DNA of 64,000 nt, taken from positions 62,001 to 126,000 of the forward strand of contig NZ_QCZF01000009.1 in assembly GCF_003075095.1 (NCBI RefSeq). The letters run 5' to 3'. This DNA comes from Blastococcus litoris. GTDB lineage: Bacteria > Actinomycetota > Actinomycetes > Mycobacteriales > Geodermatophilaceae. This document shows positions 52,854 through 62,327 of the stretch, one piece after another. The translations under genes and the position numbers were made by a program. The notes under the pieces were generated by a model that was not told where the DNA came from, did no database searches, and saw nothing but the letters and a program-made list of their open reading frames with translations. The stretch's first letter is position 1. Every line of letters starts with the position of its first letter.

Positions 52854-54248
52854 TCAGCCCCGGCCGTACTCCACGAGCCGGAGCATGCCGTCCTCCATGT
52901 GGTGGTGGTTGTGGCAGTGGAACAGCCACCGGCCCGGGTTGGTCGCCAGGAAGTCGAAGGTCACCTCGCCACCCCGGGCGGGGACGGCCACGGTGTCCTT
53001 CACCGGCCCGCGGCCGGACGGCGTCAGCACCTGGAAGTGGTGGCCGTGCAGGTGCATCGGGTGCCACTTCGCGCTCGTGTTGCGCATGGTGAAGCGCACC
53101 CACTCACCCTCTGCCACGGGGAGCGGGTCGGCGTCCGGGTAGCTCTGCCCGCCGATCTGCGTCCCGGTGAGCGTGAGGTCGTACACGCGGTCCGGGCTGC
53201 CCGACGGCAGGTCGAGCGGCTCCCGCGCGAGCAGGTCCTCGTACCTGACCAGCTGCCCATCCAGCTCCGCCGGCCGCTCGGCGACCGCGGGCGCGCTCGA
53301 GGCGTCGCTGCCGGTGTAGCGCAGCACCGCCCGGCCCCACCCGTCGCGGCCCTCCGGACGCACGCCGACCTGCCAGACGCCACCGGGCTGCGCCGCGTCG
53401 ACGAGGACGTCGTACCGCTCGCCCATGCCCAGCCGCAGCGCGTCGACCGTGACCGGCTCGACCGGCATGCCGTCGGAGTGCGTGACCGTGAGCCGGTGAC
53501 CGGCGATGGCGAACCGGAAGCCGGTGTCGGCGGCGATGTTCATGACCCGCAGCCGCAGCCGGTCACCCGGCCTCGCCTCCAGGACCGGCGGGTCGTCGGG
53601 TGGACGGCCGTTGACCAGGAGCAGCGGGTAGGAGCGGCCGCCGAAGGAGACGGCGTCCGCAGGGTCGGGGTCCCCCGAGCCGGCGTCGTCGCTCCCGGAG
53701 CCGGCGTCGTGCCCGGCGTGGTCGTCCATCCCGTCCCGCCAGTCGTCGAGCATCAGCGTGTACTCGCGGTCGTAGGCCAGCTCCTCGGTCCGCGGTTCCA
53801 CGATCAGCGGCCCGTACAGCCCGCGGTCCAGCTGCATGCCCACGTGCGCGTGGTACATGAACGAGCCGGGGATCGGCGTCTCGAACTCGTAGCTGAAGCC
53901 GGCGCCGGGAGCCACCGGGTCCTGGGTGATCCGCGGGACGCCGTCCATGGCGTTCGGGGGCGCCAGGCCGTGCCAGTGGACGGTGGTGTCCTCGGGCAGC
54001 TCGTTCTCCAGCTGCACCCGGAGCACGTCCCCGGCCCGGAGGCGGAGCTCCGGGCCGGGGACGGTGCCGTAGCCCCAGGTCGGGACGGGGTGCCCGGCCA
54101 GGTCCAGCCGCATCGGTGCGGCCGTGAGCCGCAGGGCCCCCGCGGAGGAGGGACCTGCGGCCGAGGGCTCCCGGCCGGAGCAGCTGGTGACCAGTGCGAG
54201 CCCCGCGGCGGCGGTCAGCCCCAGGAACTGGCGTCGGGTCGCCGGCAT
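52854..54248 (-). CDS. Multicopper oxidase, Tat-exported lipoprotein
   Basis: A 464-residue three-domain cupredoxin oxidase. The twin-arginine signal TRRQFLGL and lipobox-like VTSC (Cys23) place it outside, on the membrane. Copper motifs are complete: HWHG (domain 1), HAH, HPMHLHGH and HCHNHHHMEDGM, giving type 1, 2 and 3 sites. A His/Asp/Gly insertion (DDHAGHDAGSGSDD) lies between domains 1 and 2. It probably oxidises Cu(I), Mn or phenolics with oxygen. It follows the cupredoxin lipoprotein gene by 13 bases on the minus strand. Confidence 0.93.
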   Translation of the reverse strand: MPATRRQFLGLTAAAGLALVTSCSGREPSAAGPSSAGALRLTAAPMRLDLAGHPVPTWGYGTVPGPELRLRAGDVLRVQLENELPEDTTVHWHGLAPPNAMDGVPRITQDPVAPGAGFSYEFETPIPGSFMYHAHVGMQLDRGLYGPLIVEPRTEELAYDREYTLMLDDWRDGMDDHAGHDAGSGSDDAGSGDPDPADAVSFGGRSYPLLLVNGRPPDDPPVLEARPGDRLRLRVMNIAADTGFRFAIAGHRLTVTHSDGMPVEPVTVDALRLGMGERYDVLVDAAQPGGVWQVGVRPEGRDGWGRAVLRYTGSDASSAPAVAERPAELDGQLVRYEDLLAREPLDLPSGSPDRVYDLTLTGTQIGGQSYPDADPLPVAEGEWVRFTMRNTSAKWHPMHLHGHHFQVLTPSGRGPVKDTVAVPARGGEVTFDFLATNPGRWLFHCHNHHHMEDGMLRLVEYGRG

Positions 54249-54261
54249 CCGGAGAACCTCG

Positions 54262-55095
54262 TCACTCGACGGTGAACTCGGCGAACATCCCGAGGGTGAA
54301 GTGCGGCGGCCCTTCGCCCTCGTGGTCGTGCGTCGTCCCCTGCGGGATGAAGCACGCGGCGCCGTACCGTCCGGGCTCCATGCGCAGGAAGGTCGTCTCC
54401 GACTCCCCGGGCATGGCGAACGTGACGCCGGCCAGCTGGATCATCGAGAAGACCTGCTCCTCGGGCTGGGCCAGCACCTCCTCGACGGGCATCGTGACGT
54501 CGTCGTTGATGCGGGCCAGACCGATCTCGTGCATCTCCTCGCCCTCGTTGGTGAAGGTGATCGCGACCACGCCGCCGGGGATGGTGTCCGGAAGGCCCTC
54601 GTACTCGTAGTCGACGCCGGTCGCCTCGACCTGCTCGTAGCCGCACTCGGCGAGCATGTACTCGTCGATCTCGTCGTCGGCCTGCTGGAACTCCGGGCCC
54701 TCCAGGATCGAGGGGTCGCCGCCGGACAGCGCCTCGCGAACGATGCCGGTGGCCTGGGTGACGGTGTCGGAGATCTCCTCGGGCGCGGTGTCCTCGACGT
54801 CCCCGAGCAGCGGTTCGACGGTGGCGCCGAACTCCTCGAGTGCGGCCTGCTGCTCCTCGGGCGGTGCGGTCTCGTCGGCCCCGGGCCCCATGGAGAACGC
54901 CGCCTCCAGGTCGACCGACGCCTCGCAGAACTCGGCCGGATCGGCGCTCGCCTCCGAGGCGCTGGTCCCTGCGGCCGAGGTGTCCTCACCGCCGGAGTCG
55001 TCCGATCCGCAGGCCACCATCGTGGCCGCGAGCGCGAGCGACGCGCCCCCGAGGACCCAGCGGCGGATGCCCCGGGTCCCAGTCGTCCTGTGCAT
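54262..55095 (-). CDS. Cupredoxin-like lipoprotein
   Basis: A 277-residue lipoprotein with lipobox MVAC (Cys29), then an acidic Ser/Glu-rich region. A C-terminal cupredoxin-like domain (about residues 175-277) carries candidate type 1 copper ligands: His in EMHEIGL, Cys in AACFIP, His in TTHDHEGEGPPH and Met in LGMFAEF. The middle (about 60-160) is a helical domain of unknown kind. It lies 13 bases upstream of the multicopper oxidase, so the two may exchange electrons. ATG 55095 is chosen for GGGAG before it. Confidence 0.82.
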   Translation of the reverse strand: MHRTTGTRGIRRWVLGGASLALAATMVACGSDDSGGEDTSAAGTSASEASADPAEFCEASVDLEAAFSMGPGADETAPPEEQQAALEEFGATVEPLLGDVEDTAPEEISDTVTQATGIVREALSGGDPSILEGPEFQQADDEIDEYMLAECGYEQVEATGVDYEYEGLPDTIPGGVVAITFTNEGEEMHEIGLARINDDVTMPVEEVLAQPEEQVFSMIQLAGVTFAMPGESETTFLRMEPGRYGAACFIPQGTTHDHEGEGPPHFTLGMFAEFTVE

Positions 55096-55256
55096 GGTCT
55101 CCCAACCTCTCTCCTGGTGGCGGCGGACGCCGGCCGATAGCGGTGCAGGTTCGCGAGGAGGAGCGGCACGTGGCGGTGCCGGATACACGGTCGGTAGCCG
55201 ATCCGGTGACTTCCCAGCGATCCGTCACGCGACGTCAGGGCGTGAGCCCGCTGCGT

Positions 55257-55272
55257 GGTACCGCTCGGTACC
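55257..55272. promoter_or_regulatory. Inverted repeat GGTACC-N4-GGTACC, possible operator
   Basis: A 16-base dyad in the -35 region of the MOSC gene promoter, between divergent transcription units. Confidence 0.35.
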
Positions 55273-55283
55273 GGAGGGCCCGG

Positions 55284-55289
55284 TAGCGT
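55284..55289 (+). promoter_or_regulatory. -10 element, leaderless MOSC promoter
   Basis: TAGCGT lies 7 bases before the GTG at 55297. Confidence 0.55.
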
Positions 55290-55296
55290 CGCGGGG

Positions 55297-55830
55297 GTGA
55301 CGGCGGAGCAGGCGGTGGGCCGGGTCGCGGAGATCCGCATCTACCCGGTGCGGTCCCTGGCCGGCACCGCGGTCGACCTGGCCCAGGCCGGGCCGGACGG
55401 CCTGGACGGTGACCGCGTCTGGACGGTGGTGGGCGAGGACGGGCCGGTCCGCGCGAAGGACGCGCCCGCCCTCGCGTCGCTGACCCCGGCCGAGGCCGAT
55501 CCCGCGACCCTCTCCGCGGCGCTCGGCCGGCCCGTGCACCTCGAGCAGCTCCCTCCGCAGCCGGGCGTGGCGCCCGTGCACCTCGTGTCCCGCGCGGCCG
55601 TCGACCGCGCCGCCGCGGGCGAGGTGCCCGAGGGGTGCTCGGCCGACGACCCGCGCGCCAACCTGCTCCTCGACCTCGACGGCGACGAGCGGGCGTGGGT
55701 CGGCCGCCACCTCCGCATCGGGGAGGCCGTCCTGCAGCTCACCCGCAGGCCGAAGCACTGCCTGGGCGTCTACGCCGACGTCCTGACCCCCGGCGTGGTG
55801 CGCACCGGGGACCCGGTCGTCCTCGTCTAG
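55297..55830 (+). CDS. MOSC-domain protein
   Basis: A 177-residue molybdenum-cofactor-sulfurase C-terminal (MOSC) family protein. IRIYPVRSLAG opens the MOSC_N beta-barrel, DPRANLLLD lies in the middle, and PKHCLGVYADV holds the conserved Cys thought to transfer sulfur or contact molybdopterin. It is shorter than many relatives (about 210-270 residues). The substrate is unknown. The TAG stop at 55828-55830 is also the first half of the next -10 hexamer. Confidence 0.88.
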   Translation: MTAEQAVGRVAEIRIYPVRSLAGTAVDLAQAGPDGLDGDRVWTVVGEDGPVRAKDAPALASLTPAEADPATLSAALGRPVHLEQLPPQPGVAPVHLVSRAAVDRAAAGEVPEGCSADDPRANLLLDLDGDERAWVGRHLRIGEAVLQLTRRPKHCLGVYADVLTPGVVRTGDPVVLV

Positions 55831-55833
55831 GTT
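55828..55833 (+). promoter_or_regulatory. -10 element overlapping a stop codon, leaderless promoter
   Basis: TAGGTT lies 6 bases before the GTG at 55840. Its TAG is the MOSC gene stop. Confidence 0.55.
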
Positions 55834-55839
55834 CCCGCC

Positions 55840-56937
55840 GTGGCTCGCAGGCCGGCGGCACTGGCCGCCCTCGCTTTGGTGCTGGCGGCGTGCTCGGCGG
55901 ACCCCGTCGCCGCCCCGGCGCCGTCGTCGTCGGAGCCACCACCCGCGCCGCAGTCGTTCACGCTCCTCGCCACCGGCGACGTCCTGGTGCACCAGGACCG
56001 GGCGCTCACCGCCGGCGCCGAGCAGCCCGACGGCGGCTACGACTTCTCGGGGGTGCTCGCACCGGTGGCCCCGATGATCGGTGACGCCGACCTGGCGATC
56101 TGCCACCTCGAGACCCCGGTCGCCCCGGCGGGCGGCCCGTACCGCGGCTACCCCAGCTTCGCCGTCCAGCCCGAGATCGTGGACGCGCTGGCCGGTGCCG
56201 GGTACGACCTGTGCTCGACCGCGTCGAACCACTCGCTGGACGACGGCGTCGACGGGCTCGTCCGGACTCTCGACGTCCTCGACGCCGCCGGCATCCGGCA
56301 CACCGGCACCTACCGGACGCAGGCCGAGGCGCTCGAGCCCACGCTCGTCGACGTCGGCGGGGTGACCGTCGGGCACGTGGCGGGCACGTTCGGGCTCAAC
56401 GGGGTGCCGCTGCCGGCCGGGCGGGAGTGGTCGGTGGACGTCGCCGACGTCCCGGACGTCTCCGGGATGCTGGCGGCCGCCGCGCGGGCGCGGGCCGCCG
56501 GCGCCGAGGTGGTCGTCGCCAGCCTGCACTGCTGCGTCGAGTACCGGAACGACCCGACGGAGACCCAGGTGGCCGCGGTGCAGGCGCTGCTGGCCTCGCC
56601 GGACGTCGACCTCGTGCTGGGCCACCACGCGCACGTCGTGCAGCCCGTCGAGCGGATCGCGGGGGAGTGGGTCGCCTACGGCCTCGGCAACCACGTCGCC
56701 GAGCACGCCACGCGCGGCTACCCGACCGAGGACTCGCTGGCGGCCCGGTTCACCTTCACCCGGGGCGCCGACGGCCGTTTCGCGGTGACCACGGCCGAGG
56801 CGGTGCCGCTCACCATCGACCTGGGGGAGGACGCCGTGTCGGTGCGGCCCGCCGACCCGGAGACGTTCGACCGGGTCGCCGAGGTGCTCGGCCGCCGGGG
56901 CGGCGTCGGGGCGGGACTCCAGGTCGTCCCGCACTAG
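55840..56937 (+). CDS. CapA-family (poly-gamma-glutamate synthesis type) lipoprotein
   Basis: A 365-residue lipoprotein with lipobox LAAC (Cys18) and a PGA_cap metallophosphatase-like domain. [12 protein letters not shown] (metal site), [22 protein letters not shown] and a late [14 protein letters not shown] match the family, and the Asn-His pair and late His residues are metal ligands in relatives. CapA proteins take part in poly-gamma-glutamate export in Bacillus, but without capB/capC nearby that role should not be assumed. The TAG stop at 56935 begins the thrS -10. Confidence 0.9.
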   Translation: MARRPAALAALALVLAACSADPVAAPAPSSSEPPPAPQSFTLLATGDVLVHQDRALTAGAEQPDGGYDFSGVLAPVAPMIGDADLAICHLETPVAPAGGPYRGYPSFAVQPEIVDALAGAGYDLCSTASNHSLDDGVDGLVRTLDVLDAAGIRHTGTYRTQAEALEPTLVDVGGVTVGHVAGTFGLNGVPLPAGREWSVDVADVPDVSGMLAAAARARAAGAEVVVASLHCCVEYRNDPTETQVAAVQALLASPDVDLVLGHHAHVVQPVERIAGEWVAYGLGNHVAEHATRGYPTEDSLAARFTFTRGADGRFAVTTAEAVPLTIDLGEDAVSVRPADPETFDRVAEVLGRRGGVGAGLQVVPH

Positions 56938-56940
56938 GCT
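56935..56940 (+). promoter_or_regulatory. -10 element overlapping a stop codon, thrS promoter
   Basis: TAGGCT starts inside the CapA-gene stop, 34 bases before the thrS GTG. The short leader has CTGGAG at 56964-56969, so thrS is not leaderless. Confidence 0.5.
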
Positions 56941-56974
56941 CAGGGCGACTGTCCGTCGATCCTCTGGAGTCCTC

Positions 56975-59017
56975 GTGTCCGCCCCGCCCTCTCCCACCGC
57001 CGTCACCCCGATCCGGGTCCCGGCCGGGACGACGGCGCTGCAGGCGCTCAAGGACGCCGGGATCCCGCTGAAGGGCGCCGACGGCGCCGTCGTCGTCCGC
57101 GAGGTCGCCACCGGTGAGCTCAAGGACCTCGCCTGGGTGCCCGACGCCGAGGCGGAGGTCGAGCCGGTCCCGGCCGCCAGCGCGGACGGCCGCGCCGTCA
57201 TCCGGCACTCGACGGCGCACGTGCTCGCCCAGGCGGTGCAGGAGCTGTTCCCCGGCACCAAGCTGGGCATCGGCCCGCCGGTCGAGAACGGCTTCTACTA
57301 CGACTTCGACCCCGAGCGGCCCTTCACGCCCGAGGACCTGCAGGCCCTCGAGAAGAAGATGACCGAGATCGTCCGCGCCGGGCAGAACTTCTCCCGGCGC
57401 GAGATCAGCGACGCCGACGCGCAGGTCGAGCTGGCGCAGGAGCCCTACAAACTGGAGCTGATCGGGCTCAAGGGCGGTGCCGGCGAGGACGCCGAGGGCG
57501 CCGACGTGGAGGTCGGCGGCGCCCAGCTGACCATGTACGACAACCTGGACCCGCGCACGGGCGAGCGGATCTGGACCGACCTGTGCCGCGGCCCGCACCT
57601 GCCGCGCACGAACGCCATCCCGGCGTTCAGCCTGACCCGGAGCGCCGCCGCGTACTGGCGCGGGAGCGAGAAGAACCCGCAGCTGCAGCGGATCTACGGC
57701 ACCGCCTGGGAGAGCAAGGACGCCCACAAGGCCTACCTCGAGCACCTCGCGGAGGCCGAGCGGCGCGACCACCGGCGCCTGGGCGTCGAGCTGGACCTGT
57801 TCAGCTTCCCCGACGAGATCGGCTCGGGGCTGGCCGTGTTCCACCCCAAGGGCGGTGTGGTCAAGCGGGAGATGGAGGACTACGTCCGCCGTCGGCACAT
57901 CGAGGAGGGCTTCGACTACGTCGGCACCCCGCACATCACCAAGGAGCACGTCTTCGAGCTCTCGGGTCACCTGCCGTACTACGCCGACACCATGTTCCCG
58001 CCGATGGAGCTGGACAACGCGCAGTACTACCTCAAGGCCATGAACTGCCCGATGCACAACTTGATCTTCCGGTCGCGCGGGCGGTCCTACCGCGAGCTGC
58101 CGCTGCGGTTCTTCGAGTTCGGCACCGTCTACCGGTACGAGAAGTCCGGCGTGGTCCACGGTCTGACCCGCGTGCGCGGCCTGACCCAGGACGACTCGCA
58201 CAGCTACGTCACCCCCGAGCAGGCGCCGGGGGAGGTGCGCCACCTGCTGGCGTTCGTCCTCGGCCTGCTGAGCGACTTCGGCCTCGACGACTACTACCTG
58301 GAGCTGTCCACCCGCGGCGACGACGCCGGCAAGCAGGACAAGTTCATCGGGTCCGACGAGCAGTGGGCCGTCGCCACGGCCGTCCTCGAGGAGGCGGCGA
58401 AGGAGACCGGCCTGGAGCTCGTGCCCGACCCCGGCGGCGCGGCGTTCTACGGCCCCAAGATCTCGGTGCAGGCGCGCGACGCCATCGGCCGCACCTGGCA
58501 GATGTCCACCATCCAGTACGACTTCAACCAGCCCGCCGGCTTCGGCCTGGAGTACAGCGCCGCCGACGGCACCCGCCAGCAGCCGGTGATGATCCACTCG
58601 GCGAAGTTCGGCTCGATCGAGCGCTTCTTCGGCGTCCTCACCGAGCACTACGCCGGCGCGTTCCCGGCCTGGCTCGCGCCGGTGCAGGTCGTGGGCATCC
58701 CGGTCACCGACGAGCAGGTGCCGTACCTGACCGACGTCGCGCTGAAGCTCAAGGCGCGCGGCCTGCGGGTGGAGATCGACGACTCCGACGACCGGATGCA
58801 GAAGAAGATCCGGACGGCGAGCAAGCAGAAGGTGCCCTTCGTGCTCATCGCCGGCGCGACCGACGCCGAGGCGGGCGCGGTGTCCTTCCGCTACCGCGAC
58901 GGCTCGCAGCAGAACGGCGTGCCGGTCGACGAGGCGGTCGAGCAGATCGCGGCCTGGGTCGCCTCCCGCTCCAACGCCGACCCCACCGCCGCCGACCTGC
59001 CGGAGGCCGCCGGATGA
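56975..59017 (+). CDS. thrS: Threonyl-tRNA synthetase
   Basis: A 680-residue class II synthetase. TGS domain (about residues 10-70), editing domain with [16 protein letters not shown] (about 77-92; HxxxH), then the catalytic core with zinc ligands in MNCPMHN, DDSHSYV and [13 protein letters not shown]. The anticodon-binding domain is last ([16 protein letters not shown]). It charges tRNA-Thr and edits Ser. The GTG at 56975 is preceded by CTGGAG. It overlaps the HIT gene by ATGA and leads the PIM-lipid operon. Confidence 0.97.
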   Translation: MSAPPSPTAVTPIRVPAGTTALQALKDAGIPLKGADGAVVVREVATGELKDLAWVPDAEAEVEPVPAASADGRAVIRHSTAHVLAQAVQELFPGTKLGIGPPVENGFYYDFDPERPFTPEDLQALEKKMTEIVRAGQNFSRREISDADAQVELAQEPYKLELIGLKGGAGEDAEGADVEVGGAQLTMYDNLDPRTGERIWTDLCRGPHLPRTNAIPAFSLTRSAAAYWRGSEKNPQLQRIYGTAWESKDAHKAYLEHLAEAERRDHRRLGVELDLFSFPDEIGSGLAVFHPKGGVVKREMEDYVRRRHIEEGFDYVGTPHITKEHVFELSGHLPYYADTMFPPMELDNAQYYLKAMNCPMHNLIFRSRGRSYRELPLRFFEFGTVYRYEKSGVVHGLTRVRGLTQDDSHSYVTPEQAPGEVRHLLAFVLGLLSDFGLDDYYLELSTRGDDAGKQDKFIGSDEQWAVATAVLEEAAKETGLELVPDPGGAAFYGPKISVQARDAIGRTWQMSTIQYDFNQPAGFGLEYSAADGTRQQPVMIHSAKFGSIERFFGVLTEHYAGAFPAWLAPVQVVGIPVTDEQVPYLTDVALKLKARGLRVEIDDSDDRMQKKIRTASKQKVPFVLIAGATDAEAGAVSFRYRDGSQQNGVPVDEAVEQIAAWVASRSNADPTAADLPEAAG

Positions 59018-59565
59018 CCGACGACGGGCCGGGCAAGCCGTTCGAGCACCTGTGGACGCCCTACCGGATGGCCTACATCCAGGGCGAGGGCAAGCCCACG
59101 GGAGCCCACGACTGCCCGTTCTGCGTCATCCCGACCATGAGCGACGAGGACGGGCTGGTCGTGGCCCGGGGGGCGACGGTCTACGCCGTCCTCAACCTCT
59201 ACCCGTACAACGCCGGCCACCTGATGCTGGTCCCGTACCGGCACGTGCCCGACTACACCGACCTCACCGCCGAGGAGGTCGCCGAGCTCGGGGCCTTCAC
59301 GCAGACGGCGATGCGCACGGTGCGGGCGGTCAGCGGCGCCCACGGCTTCAACATCGGCATGAACCAGGGCTCGGTCGCCGGTGCCGGCATCGCCGACCAC
59401 CTGCACCAGCACGCCGTGCCGCGCTGGGGCGGCGACACCAACTTCATGCCGGTGATCGGGCTGACCCGGGTGCTGCCGCAGGTGCTGGCGGAGACGCGCA
59501 CGCTGCTGGCCGGGGCCTGGTCCCAGGAAGCGGCCGAGCAGGCGGTCCCGGTGCGGGGCGCCTGA
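59014..59565 (+). CDS. HIT-family hydrolase/phosphorylase (Ap4A phosphorylase-like)
   Basis: A 183-residue HIT protein. CPFC near the N-terminus, [12 protein letters not shown], and the catalytic histidine triad [10 protein letters not shown] are clear. The mycobacterial protein at this position (Rv2613c) is an Ap4A phosphorylase, so the same activity is likely but inferred from synteny. It starts in an ATGA overlap with thrS and shares TGATG with pgsA. Confidence 0.92.
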   Translation: MTDDGPGKPFEHLWTPYRMAYIQGEGKPTGAHDCPFCVIPTMSDEDGLVVARGATVYAVLNLYPYNAGHLMLVPYRHVPDYTDLTAEEVAELGAFTQTAMRTVRAVSGAHGFNIGMNQGSVAGAGIADHLHQHAVPRWGGDTNFMPVIGLTRVLPQVLAETRTLLAGAWSQEAAEQAVPVRGA

Positions 59566-60203
59566 TGCTCGGCAGCAACGCACGCCCGGCCGTCGCCCGT
59601 TTCTGGGCGCCGGTCGTGGCCCGTCTCGCCCGGGCCGGGGTCACCCCCGACATGGTGACGGTCACCGGCACGGTCGGCGCCGTCCTGTCGGCGGTCCTCC
59701 TCATCGCCGACGGGGAGCTGTGGTGGGGGGCCGTCGCCGTCACCGCCTTCGTCCTGCTCGACATGCTCGACGGGGCGCTGGCGCGGGCCCGCGGCAGCGG
59801 CTCGGTGTTCGGCGCCGTCCTCGACTCGGTCGGCGACCGGGCCGCCGACGCCGCGGTGTTCGGCGCCCTCGTCTGGTGGTACTCCGGGGACGGCGACAAC
59901 CGGCTGCTCGTGCTCCTCGCCCTCGTCTGCCTGGTGCTCGGCGTCCTGACCTCCTACATCAAGGCGCGCGCCGAAGGGGTGGGCCTGTCCGCCGACGTGG
60001 GCGTCGTCGAGCGCACCGAGCGGCTCATCCTCGTGCTCGTCGGAACCGGGTTCGCCGGCCTCGGCATCCCATACGCCCTGCACGTCACCCTGTGGGTGCT
60101 GCTCGTCGGCAGCGCGGTTACGGTCGGGCAGCGGTTCCTGGCCGTCCGTCGGGAGGCCGGCGGTCGTGCCGTCCCCGTCGAGCCGTCCCCGCCGGCGTCG
60201 TGA
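59565..60203 (+). CDS. pgsA: CDP-alcohol phosphatidyltransferase (phosphatidylinositol phosphate synthase type)
   Basis: A 212-residue integral membrane enzyme with about five helices. The CDP-OH signature DGALARARGSG, then VFGAVLDSVGD (DGx2ARx8Gx3Dx3D) is exact. Between HIT and patA/pimA this is the actinobacterial phosphatidylinositol phosphate synthase (mycobacterial PgsA1), which joins CDP-diacylglycerol to inositol phosphate for PI and PIM lipids. The start is ATG in TGATG. It is co-translated with patA through GTGA. Confidence 0.93.
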   Translation: MLGSNARPAVARFWAPVVARLARAGVTPDMVTVTGTVGAVLSAVLLIADGELWWGAVAVTAFVLLDMLDGALARARGSGSVFGAVLDSVGDRAADAAVFGALVWWYSGDGDNRLLVLLALVCLVLGVLTSYIKARAEGVGLSADVGVVERTERLILVLVGTGFAGLGIPYALHVTLWVLLVGSAVTVGQRFLAVRREAGGRAVPVEPSPPAS

Positions 60204-61144
60204 GCGCCCTGAACGCCCGGCTCACCGATGCCGGGTTCGCCGCCGGCTGGCACGCCGTCCGGCTGCTGCCCGAGCCGGTGGCCCGCGGTGCGTTCGACCG
60301 GGCCGGCCGGTGGGCGGCCGGGCGCGACGGCAAGGGCACGCGGCAGCTGCGGGCCAACCTGCGGGTGGTCACCGGGGGAGCGCTGGACGAGGACGGGCTC
60401 GCCGAGCTGACCGCGCGGGCCGTGCGCTCCTACGCCCGCTACTGGCAGGAGGCGTTCCGGCTGCCGTCGCTGCGCAGCGAGCGGATCGTGGCCGGGACCG
60501 AGGTCGTCGGCCTCGAGCACCTGGAGAAGGCGCGTGCGGGCGGCCGGCCGGTGATCATGGCCCTGCCGCACAGCGGCAACTGGGACGCCGCCGGGGTCTG
60601 GTTCATCGACTGGCTCGGCGGGCCGTTCATGACCGTGGCCGAGCGGCTCGAGCCCGAGTCGCTGTACGAGCGCTTCGTCGCGTTCCGTGAGTCGCTCGGC
60701 TTCCGGGTCGTCCCGCTCACCGGCGGCTCGCGCCCGAGCACCGAGGTCCTCCGCGAGTGGCTGGGCGACGGTGGCGCCGCCTGCCTGCTGGTCGACCGGA
60801 ACCTGGGCAGCGGGGGAGTGCCGGTCGAGTTCTTCGGTCGGCCGGCCGGCCTCCCCGGCGGCGCGGCGCTGCTGGCCGACCGGACCGGTGCGGCCGTCGT
60901 CCCGACCGTCTGCCAGTTCACCGCCGACGGCTGGCGCCTGGTGTTCTCCCCGGAGGTGCCCGTCGCCGGCCCCGGCCGGCTGCGGGACCGGGTGACCACC
61001 GCCATGCAGGGCGTCGCCGACGCGTTCGCCGCCTCGATCGCCGACCGGCCGGAGGACTGGCACATGCTCGGCCGGATCTGGGCGGACGTACCACCGGACC
61101 CGCCCGCCCGCCCCGCACCCCCGGACCCGCCCGGGCGGCCCTGA
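60200..61144 (+). CDS. patA: Phosphatidylinositol mannoside acyltransferase
   Basis: A 314-residue LpxL/HtrB-type acyltransferase. The catalytic H-x4-D pattern is in PHSGNWD (about residue 117), the Glu follows in DRNLGSGGVPVEFFGRPAGLPGG, and basic and Pro-rich tails flank the fold. The mycobacterial orthologue (PatA, Rv2611c) acylates mannose of PIM1/PIM2 on the inner membrane face. GTG in a four-base overlap with pgsA, and TGATG with pimA. Confidence 0.93.
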   Translation: MSALNARLTDAGFAAGWHAVRLLPEPVARGAFDRAGRWAAGRDGKGTRQLRANLRVVTGGALDEDGLAELTARAVRSYARYWQEAFRLPSLRSERIVAGTEVVGLEHLEKARAGGRPVIMALPHSGNWDAAGVWFIDWLGGPFMTVAERLEPESLYERFVAFRESLGFRVVPLTGGSRPSTEVLREWLGDGGAACLLVDRNLGSGGVPVEFFGRPAGLPGGAALLADRTGAAVVPTVCQFTADGWRLVFSPEVPVAGPGRLRDRVTTAMQGVADAFAASIADRPEDWHMLGRIWADVPPDPPARPAPPDPPGRP

Positions 61145-62316
61145 TGCGCATCGGCCTGGTCTGCCCCTACCAGTGGGACGTCCCCGGTGGGGTCCAGTAC
61201 CACGTGCGGGACCTGGCCGAGACGCTGCGCGGCATGGGGCACCACGTCGAGATCCTGACGCCGGCCGAGCGCGAGGAGTCGCTCACCGACCCGTGGATCA
61301 CCTTCGCCGGGCGCACGGTCCCGATCCCGTACAACGGCTCGATGGCCAGCGTGCAGTTCGGCCCCGTGTCGGCCGCGCGGGTCCGACGCTGGCTGCGGGA
61401 GGGCCGCTTCGACGTCGTCCACGTGCACGAGCCGGCGCCTCCGTCGGTGGGGCTGCTCGTCTGCATGATCGCCGACGGGCCGATCGTGGCCACCTTCCAC
61501 GCCGCGACCACGCGCTCGAAGTGGCTGGCGGCCTGGGGACCGGTCGTGCGCCCCTGGCTGGAGCGGATCAGCGGGCGGATCGCCGTCTCCGACTTCGCCC
61601 GGCGGGTCCAGGTCGAGCACCTGGGCGGCGACGCGGTGATCATCCCGAACGGCGTGCACGTCGGCTTCTTCGCCGACGGGCCGACGCTGCCCGGGTACGC
61701 GCGCGGCGTCGACGGGCCGACCATCGGCTTCCTGGGCCGCTACCTCGAGCCGCGCAAGGGCCTGCCCGTCCTGCTGGCGGCCATGCGCTCCGTCGTCCGG
61801 GAGCACCCCGGTGCCCGCCTGCTGATCGCCGGCCGCGGCCACGCCGACGAGCTGTGGCAGCTGGTCGGCGAGGACCTGCGACCGCACGTCTCGCTGCTCG
61901 GCGAGATCTCGGAGGCGGACAAGGCGGCCCTCCTGCGCTCGGTCGACGTGTACTGCGCCCCGAACCTGCTCGGCGAGTCCTTCGGCGTCATCCTGATCGA
62001 GGCCATGGCCGCCGGCGCGCCGATCGTGGCCAGCGACCTCGACGCGTTCGCCCGGGTGCTGGAGGACGGGCAGGCCGGGGTGCTGGTGCGGCGCGGCGAC
62101 GCCGCCGCGCTCGCCCGGGCGCTGTCCGGGCTGCTCGCCGACCCGGCGCGCCGGGCCGAGCTCGCCGCCGCGGGTCCGCGCGCCGCGGCGGCCTACGACT
62201 GGCAGGTGCTGGCCCGCCGGATCCTCGCCGTCTACGAGACCGTGGTGCTGCCCGGCGGCGGGGCGGTCAGCGCGGCGGAGGACGCGGACGTCCCACCGGG
62301 GCCGACGCACCGCTAG
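61144..62316 (+). CDS. pimA: Phosphatidylinositol alpha-mannosyltransferase PimA
   Basis: A 390-residue GT4 (GT-B fold) glycosyltransferase transferring mannose from GDP-mannose to the 2-position of PI. The N-terminal [11 protein letters not shown] glycine loop, the VVHVHEP motif, the [10 protein letters not shown] nucleotide site and the [17 protein letters not shown] Ex7E motif are intact. The order thrS-HIT-pgsA-patA-pimA matches mycobacteria. The TAG stop at 62314 also begins the next -10 hexamer. Confidence 0.96.
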   Translation: MRIGLVCPYQWDVPGGVQYHVRDLAETLRGMGHHVEILTPAEREESLTDPWITFAGRTVPIPYNGSMASVQFGPVSAARVRRWLREGRFDVVHVHEPAPPSVGLLVCMIADGPIVATFHAATTRSKWLAAWGPVVRPWLERISGRIAVSDFARRVQVEHLGGDAVIIPNGVHVGFFADGPTLPGYARGVDGPTIGFLGRYLEPRKGLPVLLAAMRSVVREHPGARLLIAGRGHADELWQLVGEDLRPHVSLLGEISEADKAALLRSVDVYCAPNLLGESFGVILIEAMAAGAPIVASDLDAFARVLEDGQAGVLVRRGDAAALARALSGLLADPARRAELAAAGPRAAAAYDWQVLARRILAVYETVVLPGGGAVSAAEDADVPPGPTHR

Positions 62317-62319
62317 CCT
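62314..62319 (+). promoter_or_regulatory. -10 element overlapping a stop codon, leaderless promoter
   Basis: TAGCCT lies 8 bases before the GTG at 62328. Its TAG is the pimA stop. Confidence 0.5.
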
Positions 62320-62327
62320 CCGTCCCC

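Noticed and set aside
55840-56937. Poly-gamma-glutamate capsule locus
   Set aside because: Only a CapA-like protein is present. No CapB ligase or CapC lies nearby.
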